From positions 1-43,441 of the forward strand of contig MU864064.1 of NCBI GenBank assembly GCA_033296885.1: 43,441 nt of DNA, written 5' to 3'. The stretch comes from Triangularia verruculosa (taxonomy: Eukaryota; Ascomycota; Sordariomycetes; Sordariales; Podosporaceae). How positions within the stretch are numbered: the first letter of the stretch is position 1; every line of letters starts with the position of its first letter. Shown piece after piece: positions 21,801 through 32,482 of this stretch. Under the pieces are notes generated by a model. It was not told where the DNA came from, did not search any database, and saw only the letters and a list, made by a program, of their open reading frames with translations. The position numbers and the translations under genes are program-made.

Positions 21801-22519
21801 AGCTCTCTGATCCAATCCCAGCTCGCCGCTAAGCAAGCCGAGGTCGCCAATAACCAAGCCAAACTCGCTCACGAGGAAGCCAGGAGGTCCCGTCAGCTAA
21901 ACAACTACGTGTTACTTTTTACTTCTGTCACGATTATCTTCGTATGTGATTCTTTTTTAAAGTGTACCTACATGAAGCATAACCTCGGGAAGCGGGAGAC
22001 TAACAGTTCACCTACTCAAAAAAGACACCCTTGGCCTTTATGATATCGATGTTTGCCGTGCCAATCCAGGGCTTCCCTCGGGACGACAACGGGGAGCTGT
22101 TTTACGGATCATCATGGATCACTGGCAGACTTTGTAAGTCTAGGTGGCACTCTGAGAAATGTATCAGAGCATTACAATACTGACTCTAGCTTACAGTTGC
22201 TGGAGAGCTTGTCACTCTCTTTGTTGTGATCCTCGGCTTTTTACTTATACGGCGGATGAACAGGGACGAGAAAGATCTGCCCCAGTTCAATGCACAAGAC
22301 ATGGTACCGCCAGACAACGCAGGGGTCGTGGCAGGCAGACCGCCTGTTTCGTTTCATGATAAACCACCGACTGGGCAGCACGCTATCCACAAACGCAGCC
22401 CGAGGGAGGCGATCTCCTCACTGGGACCCAGGCTGCGAGCCAGAGTCAAAGAGCTTCGTGGGAGACAACCCGGAGAGGATGTGGAGCGTCAGCAACCATC
22501 CAATGGAGGCTTGATTTGA
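18803..22519 (+). CDS. ankyrin-repeat / CorA-like membrane protein, several frame breaks
   Basis: The product has a Ser/Pro-rich N-terminus, ankyrin repeats (EFWHACKNDDIMWVVDILKQGADVNV; SALFAATREDHSRTAIWLL; KNVATARLLLINGAQINYRDKK joined to ALHYACLKTDAAMLNLLL), a central domain (RWIHLPNNN-MTWVK-DVVAMI) and a CorA/Mg-transporter-like C-terminus: RQLWIWRLDE, a long helix, VDHLVSVKQTQSS, then two membrane helices (VLLFTSVTIIF-TPLAFMISMFAV and ELVTLFVVILGFLLIRR). The usual GMN selectivity motif is absent, as in this fungal family. Clear introns: 19618-19673, 20318-20416, 20432-20499, 21084-21138, 21942-22024 and 22134-22196; 20698-20772 is probable. Frame jumps I cannot splice away occur near 18896 (TAG), 19302 (G4 run) and 20787, and near 19481-19545 unless a 40-nt intron is real. 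Either it is decaying or the sequence has small indels. Confidence 0.65.
20417..20431 (+). other. 15-nt micro-exon of the ankyrin/CorA-like gene
   Basis: It encodes MTWVK between introns 20318-20416 (GTAAGT...CTCTAG) and 20432-20499 (GTCAGT...CACAG). It bridges RWIHLPNNN and DVVAMICEDY in frame. The fungal family has a W-[FI]-H-[LI]-P...W(V/I)-(E/K)-D-(L/V)V block here, which supports inclusion. Confidence 0.75.
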
Positions 22520-22695
22520 GCGGGGATGGAAACTGTAGATGTCATTACATTGGGAAGAAGAGAGTGGAGCAAAAAATTAATTTAGAACGCTATCTTCATG
22601 ACATTCCGAATTATAACAAGCAACGCAGCATCTGATGTACCGTATACTATCGCTCATACCCAACCCAACCCAAAACCCAGGACAAATACAGTCAC
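22520..22695. other. convergent 3' spacer
   Basis: 176 bases between the stop codons of the CorA-like gene and the P450. Both 3' UTRs must lie here and may overlap. Confidence 0.5.
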
Positions 22696-24558
22696 CTATT
22701 CCCGTGCGCTAAGCCTAACCTCCATCCCCTTCTGCCTCCAAAACCAACTATTCACCGTCTCCCACTCCTTATTCTTGTCCACCAGCTCGACCTCATACCT
22801 GTTCAAGATCGTAGCCACAACCTTGTACGTCTCCACCAAAGCGATATTCCTACCGAGACAAATCCTCGAGCCAGCGCCGAAGCTCAGATCACATGCATTC
22901 CACTTTTGCATCCTCTTCTTGTATTCCTCATCGGTCTCGCCCCCACTGACATCTTGCAGCCATCTCTCGGGCTTGAAATCCTCCGCATCAGCACCCCAGA
23001 CATCCTTGTTGCGGTTGCCAATGTAAGGGTTGATGCCAACCGCCGCACCGCCAGGAACAAAGTCGCCGTTGGGAAGAGTAAAGCCTTCTTCTGGCACGTA
23101 GCGCTCAAGCAGCATCGCCACGCCGGGGTGGTACCGGAGGGCTTCTCTGACGACGGCTTCGAGGTAGGCAAGCGGGCGGGCTTGAGCGTAGGGAAACGCA
23201 CATGATTTGTCAACGCCGGCGGAGCGAATCTCGTTGACGAGACGGGAGTAGATGGCTGGGTTCTTGAGGACGTAGTAGAAGATGGCCCGGATGCTAATGG
23301 CAGTGGTGTCGGCTCCGGCGATGAGGTTGACCAACAGGTATCCAAAGACCATGCCGTCGTGGACGATGTCTGGGTGGGTAGCCTTGGCGTCGATGAAACG
23401 CTGGAGATAGTCGGGCACCTCTGGGTTGTAGTTCTTGTCCTGGCCTTGCATGCGGGCGATGAGGGAGGTCATGGCGATGTTGCTGACGTTGCTCAGGTTG
23501 GGAGGGCCGATGCGGACAACGGGGTTCTTGTCGAGGAGGAAGTCGAGCCAGGGGATCTGGCCGACGGCGGCAAAGTAGTCGAGGGACTTGTCGGCTGCGG
23601 CAATGGAGCCGTCAAAGTCGTGGCCGTGGGACATGTAACCAAAAGGCTTGGAGAAAGTGGCAGATGTGAGGAGGTCCCAGGCGTCTGCATCAGGAGACGA
23701 AAGATTAGTGACATGCTGTTGCGCGTGGGCGAGCATGATGGGCACTTACGGAAAGCAATCCATTCTCCCAAGTCACAGGTTTGGTTGGGGACTTTGATAA
23801 ACCGATTGTCAAAGTGCTGCATAAGCTCACCGAGGACGTTATCCATATGTGGTTCTATGGCTAGGACACCGCCGAGGGAGTAATGCTTCACGATCGGGCG
23901 TTTCATCTGGGCATGCTCAGCCTGATCGGTGGTGCTGAACATATCTGTTGGTTTGTTAGTAGTGGTTACATGCATCTGTTGAAGAGAAATGACGAACGGT
24001 ATGTGATCTTTCCATTGACGAGTGCACTGTTGTTGTGGTAAAACTCGGTCTGGATTTCTCAAGGTTAGCATGATGAACGATATTGCTTGTCTTGAAGTCA
24101 CAGAGGCCCATATGGAATACTTGCCTTGCGCCATTTGCCGTCAGTGCCATACAGGACTCTCGACAGCTCGGGGAAATCCAGATCCAGCAAGTTTGGACCA
24201 ATGCGTACAACCGGTCCATACTTCTCGTGAAGCTTCTGTATGGTCAACTGGTACTTCCCAGTCCTGACCTGGTAAAGACGCCAGAGGTTGGTGTATCCTG
24301 ATTCGTGGTTAGTAGATGTGCTACTAGTGACAAGTTGTTATTATCTGTTTTGTGAGACGACCTACCGGCGAGGAAAGGGCCTGGATAACGGCGGAGGGGA
24401 GAGGTAGCCCACGAAATGGCGAACCAGAGAAACAAAGTGATGATAGGGACAACAGTCACGGTGACGGCCAATCTCGCCAGAACGTGGCTGTCCAGGATCA
24501 GTGGTCTCCCATGTCGTAAGCCGACGAGGGTATCGAGGATTCCACTTGATGTCGACAT
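22696..24558 (-). CDS. cytochrome P450 monooxygenase (pisatin demethylase/CYP57-like group)
   Basis: Five exons (24558-24366, 24297-24125, 24049-23998, 23944-23750, 23684-22696) give 533 aa. Residues about 28-52 form an N-terminal membrane anchor (LARLAVTVTVVPIITLFLWF) followed by the Pro-rich hinge RRYPGPFLA. Diagnostic motifs: I-helix AGADTTA (about 327-333), ExxR in EALR (385-388), PERW, and the heme loop FGAGSRICLGRN with Cys480. Sequence around LWRLYQVRTGKYQLTIQKLHEKYGP and HAQMKRPIVKHYSLGGVL resembles the pisatin-demethylase-like fungal P450s, which oxidise aromatic or terpenoid substrates at the ER; the substrate here is unknown. Intron 2 uses a GC donor. Intron 3 has a weak GTTCGT donor but keeps frame and joins KITY to MFSTTDQ. 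No synthase or transporter lies next to it. Confidence 0.9.
24050..24124 (-). other. GC-AG intron of the P450 gene
   Basis: On the minus strand the donor context is AAG|GCAAGT, the classic GC-donor consensus, with acceptor ATCCAG and a 'tgctaac' branch sequence. It joins GKWRK to TEFYHNN in frame. Length is 75 nt. No GT donor nearby gives an open frame. Confidence 0.8.
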
Positions 24559-26108
24559 CCTGTTGAGTCTGAGAGCCGGTCAAAGATACGACTGGCAGTG
24601 ACAACTTGGAGGTGTGCTCCAGAGGCACTGAGGTTGCTTTTTACGGGCGTTTTTCCGGTGTATAAAGACCCACGAAGTCTTCTCTGTGGGCCCCCCCTGC
24701 TGCCCTGAATGGAGATACCTCCTTCTCAAACCTGCCTCCTCTTCCGAGCAGTGAAAGCCATCCTTGTTCCCGGTTCTATCATAACCCACACAGTGCCGAG
24801 CCTTGCCTGCATCTGGAAAGTGGAACAAATGTCACGATGGGCTCAGAAGAAGTGGATACAGCTACTACACCAGTATTCATTGCGGTACCTGCTTTCCCCC
24901 ATCGGATTCGGTCTACGTCGAGGCTAATCTATGTTAAGCTGTACACGACATGCCGCATGGCCATGGCAAATGGCGCTTTCAACTGCAAGCTTGTGAAGCA
25001 GTCGTTGGAAGTGATTCACAATTATAGGGGGAGCCTATCGGTGGGACCATATCGACCTAGGACAGCAGGCTGTACTGCGAGGTCGGTATTCAAGCAATGT
25101 AACCAAATAACCCCTAAGACCTGTCAGGCAAACAAAGTGACAGAGAGAAGAACCTGTCATTTTCTCCACCTGCAAGATCAAACGAAGGAAGAAAGTACTG
25201 TAGGTAGGTGCTGTTATGAAACTCGGACCTAGCTCCGGGATCACCCATGACTTACCTCATTCAGCAAAAGATCACGAACCCCACGTGGCACACAACCATC
25301 CATGCTACCTGGGACGGAGAGGTGAAGGCAGCCAGGTGCAGTGTAATTGCCGGCATTTGGGTCAGGACATAATTGGACACCGCCAAACTGGTTTGGTCAA
25401 AAACTGCGAACATCTCTCGGTGAAGTGGCGACCACATGGCCTGTGCATAATACCATGGGAGTGTACAAGTGTGATAGCTTCTGGAATTCAACCCCACTTC
25501 TGACAGCGGGTAGCGGCCCCTTCCCGATCCTGGTCTGAGACACTTCCAGGACTCATGGGGTTCAATCATTCTCCTTGGCAACGGGGTGAGAAGCTTTCTT
25601 CGCATAATTAACCTTGAGGTCCGTCTATCAAGTACGACGGACACAGTGTATTTCCCTCAAATAATTCTGTTTCCACGAAATGCACGAAGGGAAACACGCA
25701 AACGCCACGACAAGGTCTTAAACTGCATAACCAACATTGAAACTTGCTGAAAGGAGAACCCTGGCGAACGTTATTGGTGGATCTATGTAAGGGGAGGAGT
25801 GAGCAGGGGAAGTTTTGGTCAGAGTTCAAGCCGCCTTGCCCAATACAACAGTAATAATTGGCCTATTTGGTCGCAGATCGCCCAGTAACCCACTGGCCGC
25901 ACCGTGTTCTCCCTGCCGCTCCCGAATCTTCACCGGCATCTTGCATCTTCCCCACCTTGGAAGTCAGAAACCCCAACACCTCCAGCGAATCATCCCTCTC
26001 CTCGCGCAGTGCAACTGACGGTCCTTTTCTCCGGCATATTCCCGATCGACGGTTACCTTGATGTGGAACGTCTCAGGGTTGAGCACTCATTGTGTTGTGA
26101 GCAGTCAG
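24559..26108. other. 1.55-kb intergenic region, P450 upstream side
   Basis: No gene is supported. The left end holds the P450 promoter (minus strand), and the right end is the 3' flank of the decayed gene at 26109. Short frames on both strands (for example 24837-25232 and 25261-25644) have unconvincing composition and no domains. No tandem repeats or inverted repeats were noticed. Confidence 0.45.
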
Positions 26109-26842
26109 TTACCATGACAGAAGACGTAGGTATTCTTCACCGTCTTTTGCTTCCGACTCCTCGCAGCAAGACCAGTCATCTCTCTCGGTGATATGGAGGA
26201 CGCGATGCGGGGGGATCACAATCCCTGACGGTCCACCAAGGCGCTTGGATTCGAGTGTCTTCAACTTGGCTCGGTCTTCTTCCGGCTCGGCCTGGACCAC
26301 GGCTTCCCGCGCTTCATCTTCCAAGTCTGACATGTTAACGCCGTCGATTCTCTGACATATCAGATAGACAGTGTCGTCCTCAAAGTCGCAGTATCCGTTC
26401 GGAAAATGCGCTCGCGGATGTAGCGCAGCGCGGCTGCTTCGTTTGCGAGGAGCTCCTTTCGCAGACGAGGGACGTGTCTCTGACCCTTCCAGTTGGTGAT
26501 AAGTTCTTTTGGTCGAAGAGTTGGTGATAAACTCTTTTGGTCGAGGAGATCTCTTGGTGAAGGCGTTTCCGCGAACGCAGTACTTTCTCTCGGCAGTCCC
26601 GACGAAACATCCGTCCTCTCTCTCGGTAGCGACGGTGCTCGCGGCCTTAGGTTTGGCATTTGCGCACTGCTGGACACGGCTGAAACAACTGTCTTTGCTT
26701 GTTTGTCGTAAATAGGTGGGTCTTGCTGAGAGGGAGTGTTGGCAACAAAGCCAATGGGTCCTCCCTGAAAGGTGCTTACACTGAGGGGTATACCAAAGGC
26801 GGGGAGTTTTAGAGGGAAAACCATACTGGCGAGCAGTTTCAT
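26109..26842 (-). pseudogene. uncharacterised fungal gene, frame-broken
   Basis: The minus-strand frame from about 26842 (MKLLASMVFPLK) encodes a Ser/Pro/Arg-rich disordered part, then ELITNWKGQRHVPRLRKELLANEAAALRYIRERIF, which looks conserved. At the T4 run near 26405 the protein-like sequence jumps frame and continues as GYCDFEDDTVYLICQRIDG and an acidic helix to RRLGGPSG-type sequence, ending at 26109. One added T would join them into about 245 residues. Just upstream a 28-bp tandem duplication (26492-26547) is read in two frames. I recognise no family. Either the gene is decaying, or a single sequencing error splits an intact one. The start codon is uncertain; an in-frame Met at 26950 would lengthen the N-terminus. 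Confidence 0.45.
26492..26547. repeat. 28-bp tandem duplication
   Basis: Two adjacent 28-base copies beginning GTTGGTGATAA, differing at about three or four positions. Because 28 is not a multiple of 3, the second copy is translated in a different frame from the first. Confidence 0.85.
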
Positions 26843-27081
26843 GACTGTTCTATAGGGATACCAGACGATTCCGCAGTACCACCGAATCTCAGTACCACAA
26901 AGGTGTGTCCTGACTTCGTAGGTAGTGGTACACGACGAGAAAGCTGCCATAAAAAGGTACGCGGTTCTCCTGCAGAGTTAGGTACTCATCAAACCTGCTG
27001 TGTAAGCTCCACTCTTCGGTACCTACTCAACTCGACCGGACATACCAAGCAACACACACCAGAACGACTGATCATCATATC
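26843..27081. other. intergenic spacer
   Basis: About 240 bases between two doubtful genes, divergent in orientation. TACCTACT-type words occur near 27018. Confidence 0.3.
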
Positions 27082-27174
27082 ATGCCTTCTGAGGTGGTCA
27101 ACTGCAAAGGCTGCGGAACAAAAGTCTCCAGCACCCAGGCCCAGTGTCCATCATGCGACAAGGCGTGTGCCTAG
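27082..27174 (+). CDS. 30-aa zinc-ribbon-like mini-ORF
   Basis: The reading frame starts at ATG 27082 and ends at TAG 27172-27174. The product has NCKGCG and QCPSCDKAC, two CxxC knuckles 12 residues apart, which is the minimal layout of a zinc ribbon. An A/C-rich leader without upstream ATG in the last 30 bases precedes it. It may be a genuine microprotein, or the surviving first exon of a degraded zinc-ribbon protein, since the frame stops just after the second knuckle. No splice donor immediately after it gives an obvious continuation. The neighbouring decayed gene runs away on the other strand. Confidence 0.3.
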   Translation: MPSEVVNCKGCGTKVSSTQAQCPSCDKACA

Positions 27175-28150
27175 TGCACAATCGGTGATCAAGCGGTGGG
27201 AAGGTGGTGATGCATGTGGGCAGAATCTTGAATAAGGTATCATTTTTGATACAGGTCCGGATAGCTGCGGGCTAGCTGAATAAAAACCTCCCCGCATTGG
27301 GTCCTCTTTTGCTCTCCGTATTTTGCGCACAGTACGGAAGACTCCCTGCAATCCCGGAGGCCCACAAGCCAGGAACGGGGAAGGAGTCCGCCGGCGGACT
27401 AGTCAAATTTCTCGCTTGCAAGGTATATTCCACGTCTGCCGCATTTTGCATTATGTTAGAGTGGCATCACTTACTACTCTGCCTACCTTATGTAACAGAT
27501 TTATCAGACCACTTTGCATCACTTCCTCGTTTCTTTTGTTCCTCCACCCCCGAAGAGCAGAAAACTTACCAAACAGGCGAGACAGTATGTTTCCCCTGAA
27601 CGGCGTAACCGGCATTCAATTCGCTTAAACCCCCCTGATGGCGCCAGCACTCGCTTGATAAATTGATTCACACGCAAAAGCCAGACGCCATCGAGGAAGC
27701 CAGACGCCATCGAGGACGCCGAGGACCCGACAGCCTGGTCAAATTTTGCCCGCCCCGCCTCACCCTCCTGCTTATCTGATACCTTGGGTGCGGATCTGCT
27801 CAACGGTCGAGGTTACCATGAACATGGATGGATACCCGTGTTACTCCTTTTCGACTTGCTTATTTGGATGATCTTTTGCTGGATTCCGCCATAAAGTATT
27901 TACCAACGCAGTATTCCGTGTCAGGGGCTGGAAATCTTCTGGAACACTGTCTGAAATGCGAGGATAACTCACTTTTTGAAGAATGCATATTGCCGTTCCT
28001 TGATGACCAAAACAGCAGCCGTACTTACCCCTTGACCCAGAATGAAGACCTGAAAGCCAAGATAAAAACCACAAACATCCCAAAAAGACGTCAACTCGCT
28101 CCTAGGTACCGTAGGCAGCACCTCGAATTGACAGCAAGCAAGTCTTCAAC
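27175..28150. other. intergenic region before the rhodopsin-domain gene
   Basis: About 975 bases. It includes a 19-bp tandem duplication (27680-27717). The 123-codon frame at 27828-28199 overlaps the real start at 28151 in another frame and is rejected. The last 150 bases are the probable leader of the membrane-protein gene. Confidence 0.45.
27680..27717. repeat. 19-bp tandem duplication
   Basis: Two adjacent copies of GCCAGACGCCATCGAGGA plus one variable base (A or C). It lies in non-coding sequence. Confidence 0.9.
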
Positions 28151-29540
28151 ATGGCTTTTGGAGGCGATGGCCCGTGGGCCGTGTCTGTTATGTGGATAGT
28201 CACAGTCATCACCTTCATTTTTGTAGTCCTTCGAGTCTACACGCGAGCGTGGGTGGTGGAAAGCTATGGCATCGACGACCATGTTTACAACTTTGCCTTT
28301 GTAAGTCTCTGTCTCCAAGACCCATATCCAGCGACTGGCTGCTGATGCCTAAAACCAACAGGTCCTGCTCCTCTGCTACACAATCATGACGCACATTGCC
28401 GCCCACTACGGGTTCGGGCAAAACATGTTTGACATTCCAGACATCAAAGACATTAGCAATGCCATTCTCTTCGAAGCCATCGGTCAGACCTTTGCTGTGG
28501 TCGGCATGGCGGTGGCCAAATGGTCGCTGGGTCTCTTCTTACTTCGACTTGTCACACAAACCTGGCACAAGGTGGCTATCTGGGTTACCATGGGATGCTT
28601 GATGGCGGCCTCCATCTCTGTCTGCTTTGTCTTTTGGCTACAGTGCTCGCCGCCGGCGTATCTTTACGACAGGACGATACCGGGAGGGTACTGTCACATC
28701 AACACCACGCCGGTCTCTTTCACCTTGTGCAGTACGTTCCATCTTTCTCGCTTCTGGCAGGAAAAAGCCATGTCTGACGTGAACAGTTCTCTGCGTTCTT
28801 GCCGACTTTTTCTTCGCCCTTTTCCCATGGTTCTTCCTCTGGGGGCTCCAAATGAACCAGCGGGAGAAAATGGTCATTGCAGCGAGCATGAGTCTCGGAT
28901 TCATCGCTGGCGCATGCGGCATCAAGCGCACAATCGAGGTTCCAAACCTTTCCAGCGAAAACTATCTCAGTAAGTAACCGTCTCGACCATCAGGCATTAT
29001 CGTGGCTAACCATGGTCGTCATGAACAGAGGATACTGTAGGCCTCATCGTCTGGTCCGCTGCGGAAATTGCCATTACCATGATTTGCATCGGCATTCCCG
29101 TCGTCCGGCCGCTCTACAAAGGCTTTCTCGAAAAGCTGTCATCCAATGCTCGGTCGACCTCTGGCTACAAGAAACAAACGCGCAGCGGACAACGATACGG
29201 GCTCAAGACCATTGGAGGAAGTACCATGCCTGGGGCCAGTCGGCTGGAGTCAGAGGCAACAGACGTGGAAGGTGATGATGGCGACACCAAGGCCAACAAG
29301 CAGCGACTCAAGGAGATGAAGCTGGGCATGAATGGACCTTATTCGCATTCTGAAGCTGTGGGAGGGAGGAGCGTCCCGGTCAACGAAAGCGATGAGGAGA
29401 TCCTGGGGGAAGTGTACAGAACAGAGATGAACAAGACAGGAGGTGACGTGGAGGATGGACTGGGGAACGGAAATATTCAGGTGGTTGAGACTTGGACTGT
29501 TGATCGGTCGTCGCCTGTTGGGGACAGAGGGAGGTACTAG
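28151..29540 (+). CDS. fungal rhodopsin-domain (SAT4/PTH11-type) integral membrane protein
   Basis: Four exons (28151-28300, 28362-28731, 28787-28969, 29029-29540) give 404 aa, with all junctions in frame (GTAAGT/AACAG, GTACGT/AACAG and GTAAGT/AACAG). Seven hydrophobic helices are visible: VSVMWIVTVITFIFVVLRVY, VLLLCYTIMTHI, LFEAIGQTFAVVGMAVAKWSL, VAIWVTMGCLMAASISVCFVFW, ILCVLADFFFALFPWFFLWG, MVIAASMSLGFIAGACGI and VGLIVWSAAEIAITMICIGI. The end of helix 7 (EIAITMICIGIPVVRPLYK) is the family signature. This family includes PTH11-like putative receptors of plant-associated fungi, but no N-terminal CFEM domain is present. The cytosolic tail of about 150 residues is charged and Ser/Gly-rich. Ligand and pathway are unknown. 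It is monocistronic. Confidence 0.88.
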
Positions 29541-31323
29541 AGCCCTACCTTATCCTAACGCAGCTCATCTGGATGTCATCTAGCGTATAAACATAAATGG
29601 TATTGGTTTCAGGTTCGGGAGTCCCAAGGACTATTAAGTCCTTGTTCTCACATCACCTCTCTGCACTTCGAGCTCCGAGACCCAATTGTGAGCCAGTGGG
29701 TAACCCGGCTGCAACAGATATTGTCTTGAAATCCAAGCCACAGTGAGATCTTTGATCGATCTTCAGCAAGATGTGCAATAATAATGTTCAGCTCTGTCCT
29801 GGCCGCTACCAGGTCGAACCAATGAGGGCCAATAATAGGTCTGACCATTTGGCTGGCGCCTACTTGGCGATGTCATGCGAGGTCGGAATTGGAGTAAGTA
29901 CCTAATGCAGTTCGCCCCACAGGTGGTGTGCATGCTGTTTCGGCTCTGTGTGGTCGTTGAGTCAGCGTTGCAGCTGACTGTGAGCCAGGTTATAAGCGTC
30001 AAGTTAAGCAATCTATCGGAGCCCTTTGCATGTAATAGACCATCAAGAAATCGTCCACAGAAAAGGTATAAATAAGGTAGGTAGGTCTGCAGGTAACGGA
30101 GTGAGCTGCCACGGCACAAAACTTTCATCTCTATCCACACTACCTGGTACAGTACCTACCAATGTTGCACTGGGGGCTTATTTTCAGGTGTGCTGGCCGC
30201 ACCAACTCTTCACTTCATCATTACGCCCAAGAAAAAATCCGCTCCTCTGGCCCCGAAGATGTCGCCAGTAGTCGCCGTTCTCGAAGTCATTACCTAGCTT
30301 GATCGGCACTGTCATTGGCGTGTTTGTCTTGGACTGCAGTTCGAGACGCCGGCGAACCCAACTGAATCCATAATCTAGATGACAGCTGGTCTCGACACTG
30401 AGAATGGCCTCACAGGTGGAGGATGTGATGTTCCCAGAATCGCACTCTTCAACGAGAATGGCAACCCAATTGCGAATAGAGTTCCAAGCCGCAACGAGGA
30501 ACTGAAGACGGGTGAAACCAAAGAGTATAAAGTTCCCCACCACAAGAAAAACCGCCAGCAGTCAACCTACGCGCAGTTCATTGAATGTCAGATAAAACTT
30601 TATTCGACTTTTGCGACGGCACCGCTGAAATTACGGATAGCTGCTGGAATGTTGAAACGAAGAAGCTGAGGGTCGGTGGTCTCGAAGCAAGGGAAGAGCG
30701 GTATAGAAACATCATTACATGGAAATGATTGTGTCGCATACCTGCAATAATTTGGCGACCAACAGGAAACTAGGTCTGTTGGGGCTTGTTATCTTTGTTG
30801 GCGATGTGTTACCTAATGACATAAGTGATGACAACCAACGAACTCCACGGCGCCGGAGGATCCATCTCGCCAGAGGCACGTCGCGGAAGGATGACACTCG
30901 AGGTCGCTTACCTTACATGTGGAAGAGCTACGCTCCACTGCTACTGCAAGTCGACTTCAGTCACATCATTGCTCACATGCAGTGCGCGTACAGATAGACT
31001 TCGGTATTGGTCAGGCAATCAAGAGGTGGATGCAGCGGATAGATTGCGCCAACATGTCTCCAGACTCGGCTACAAAAATCGTGAACTGTTGGCCCAGGTA
31101 ATATTGCATTAGTCATGTCGGCTTATTCATCCATTCGACCCTGGGTGAGCCCATTGTTGGCAACGAGTCACCATGCAAAGGAGCAAGACCTATGGGAGGT
31201 ACTGGTTAAGGCACATGTAAGCTCCAAAGATCACAGCATATAAGGGTCCAAGCTGTCCACCTCAATGTCCTATACCAATCTTGCTACTAACTACGCTGCA
31301 TTTCTATCTTATAGTTTGCAAAA
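29541..31323. other. 1.8-kb intergenic region before the hydrolase
   Basis: No gene is supported. Short frames (30184-30543 minus, 30379-30669 plus and 30825-31112 plus) have no recognisable domain. TACCTA/TAGGTA words appear near 30080, 30150 and 30910. The right end contains a TATA-like ATATAAG at 31238-31245, about 80 bases before the hydrolase start codon. Confidence 0.5.
31238..31245 (+). promoter_or_regulatory. TATA-like element of the hydrolase gene
   Basis: CATATAAGGG sits about 80 bases upstream of the ATG at 31324, a usual position for a fungal TATA element. It was found by inspection only. Confidence 0.4.
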
Positions 31324-32482
31324 ATGGCGAGTACTTTCTTCCTTCTTGCCGCCTTCCTTGGTGTCTTCACCACCTTGATCTCAGCCCAGTCCTCGCCCTT
31401 CGAGATGGTCACGCTCATCAAAATAGACTACAGCCGCTCCGAGCTGGCCGAACAATACCACCGCCTCGACATCACCTACAAAACCGTCAACACAACCGCC
31501 ATTAAAACCGCTGTCCTCGTGCCTAAAAAGCTCGCCTCGTCTAAGAAGAAGACCGACGCGCCCGTGGCTGTACATCTTCACGGCGGCGGACTCATCATCG
31601 GAACAAATCCTGACCCTGTCTTTGTTGCTGATTGGTACCACTCTCTCCTTTTCCCCCCTCGCATCTTCTGTCCACCCATCGCTGACAATCTTCCGACAAA
31701 GGCTCGTCCAGCTTCCTGTAGCTGAAAACGCCATCCTCGTCTCCCCTCTGTACCGTCTCCTCCCTGAAGCCGACGCCCTTGAGACCCTTGATGACATCTC
31801 CTCCTTCTGGTCTTGGCTTCACGCCTCCCTTCCAGGGGTCATCGCCTCCAACTACCCCAAGATCAGGCCCAACCTAGACCAAATTGTCACTGTTGGTGAA
31901 TCCGCTGGCGGCTACCTCGCTGTCCAGTCCGCCCTCTTGTTTCAAGATAAAGCCAAGATCAAAGCCGTTATCGCGCAATACCCCGCCATCTGGCCTGACC
32001 TCGAAGCATGGAAGACACTTCCTGTCCCAGACCCCACCAGCGAGACGGTCATCAAAGCTGGCCGGGTTATCGACGAGTACCTTGGCAACCTCACTGGAAC
32101 AGAAGTCCGAGTCGACGCACCCTACCCCGATCGTTGGGAGCTCACCGAGGCAGGGTTACTCAGTGGGAGGAGCTTTGAGTTCTGGGGAAATGAGACTGCC
32201 ATTGTGCAATCCGGTTTGGGACATGCATTAAATGTGTCAAAGCAGTGGGGAGATAAGTTGCCTGGAATATGGGTTCTCCAGGGTGAGAATGACGGGATGG
32301 TTGCAAAGGCAGGAACGGAGGAATTTATTGCGAGATTGAAGGCTGTGCATCCCAAGGTTGAGGTGAAGTACACGCTGAAGCCGGGGTTGCATGGTTTTGA
32401 TGCTCTGTATGGATTGGACAAGCCGTTTATTGCGGACGGGATCAAGTGGACGAAGAAATTTTGGCTGCAAGGGAAGAAATGA
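31324..32482 (+). CDS. secreted alpha/beta-hydrolase fold-3 (HSL/esterase-like)
   Basis: Two exons (31324-31634 and 31702-32482, 67-nt intron GTACCA to CAAAG) give 363 aa. A signal peptide (MASTFFLLAAFLGVFTTLIS) is followed by an alpha/beta-hydrolase of the hormone-sensitive-lipase-like (fold-3) group. The oxyanion motif is HGGG at residues 86-89, the nucleophile is Ser171 in GESAGG, and the likely acid is Asp in QGENDGMV. The catalytic His is in LHGFDAL. Splicing joins FVADW to LVQLPVAENAILVSPLYRLLPE, the expected strand after the oxyanion loop. Members hydrolyse carboxyl esters; the natural substrate here is unknown. Possible N-glycosylation sites (NTT, NLT, NET, NVS) fit secretion. It is the last intact gene before the AT-rich repeat region. 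Confidence 0.9.

Noticed and set aside
27828..28199. 123-codon ORF before the rhodopsin-domain gene
   Set aside because: Overlaps the real start in another frame and has no recognisable features; probably the 5' leader.
30184..30543. 119-codon minus-strand ORF
   Set aside because: No domain or supporting context; cannot be distinguished from chance in a 1.8-kb gap.
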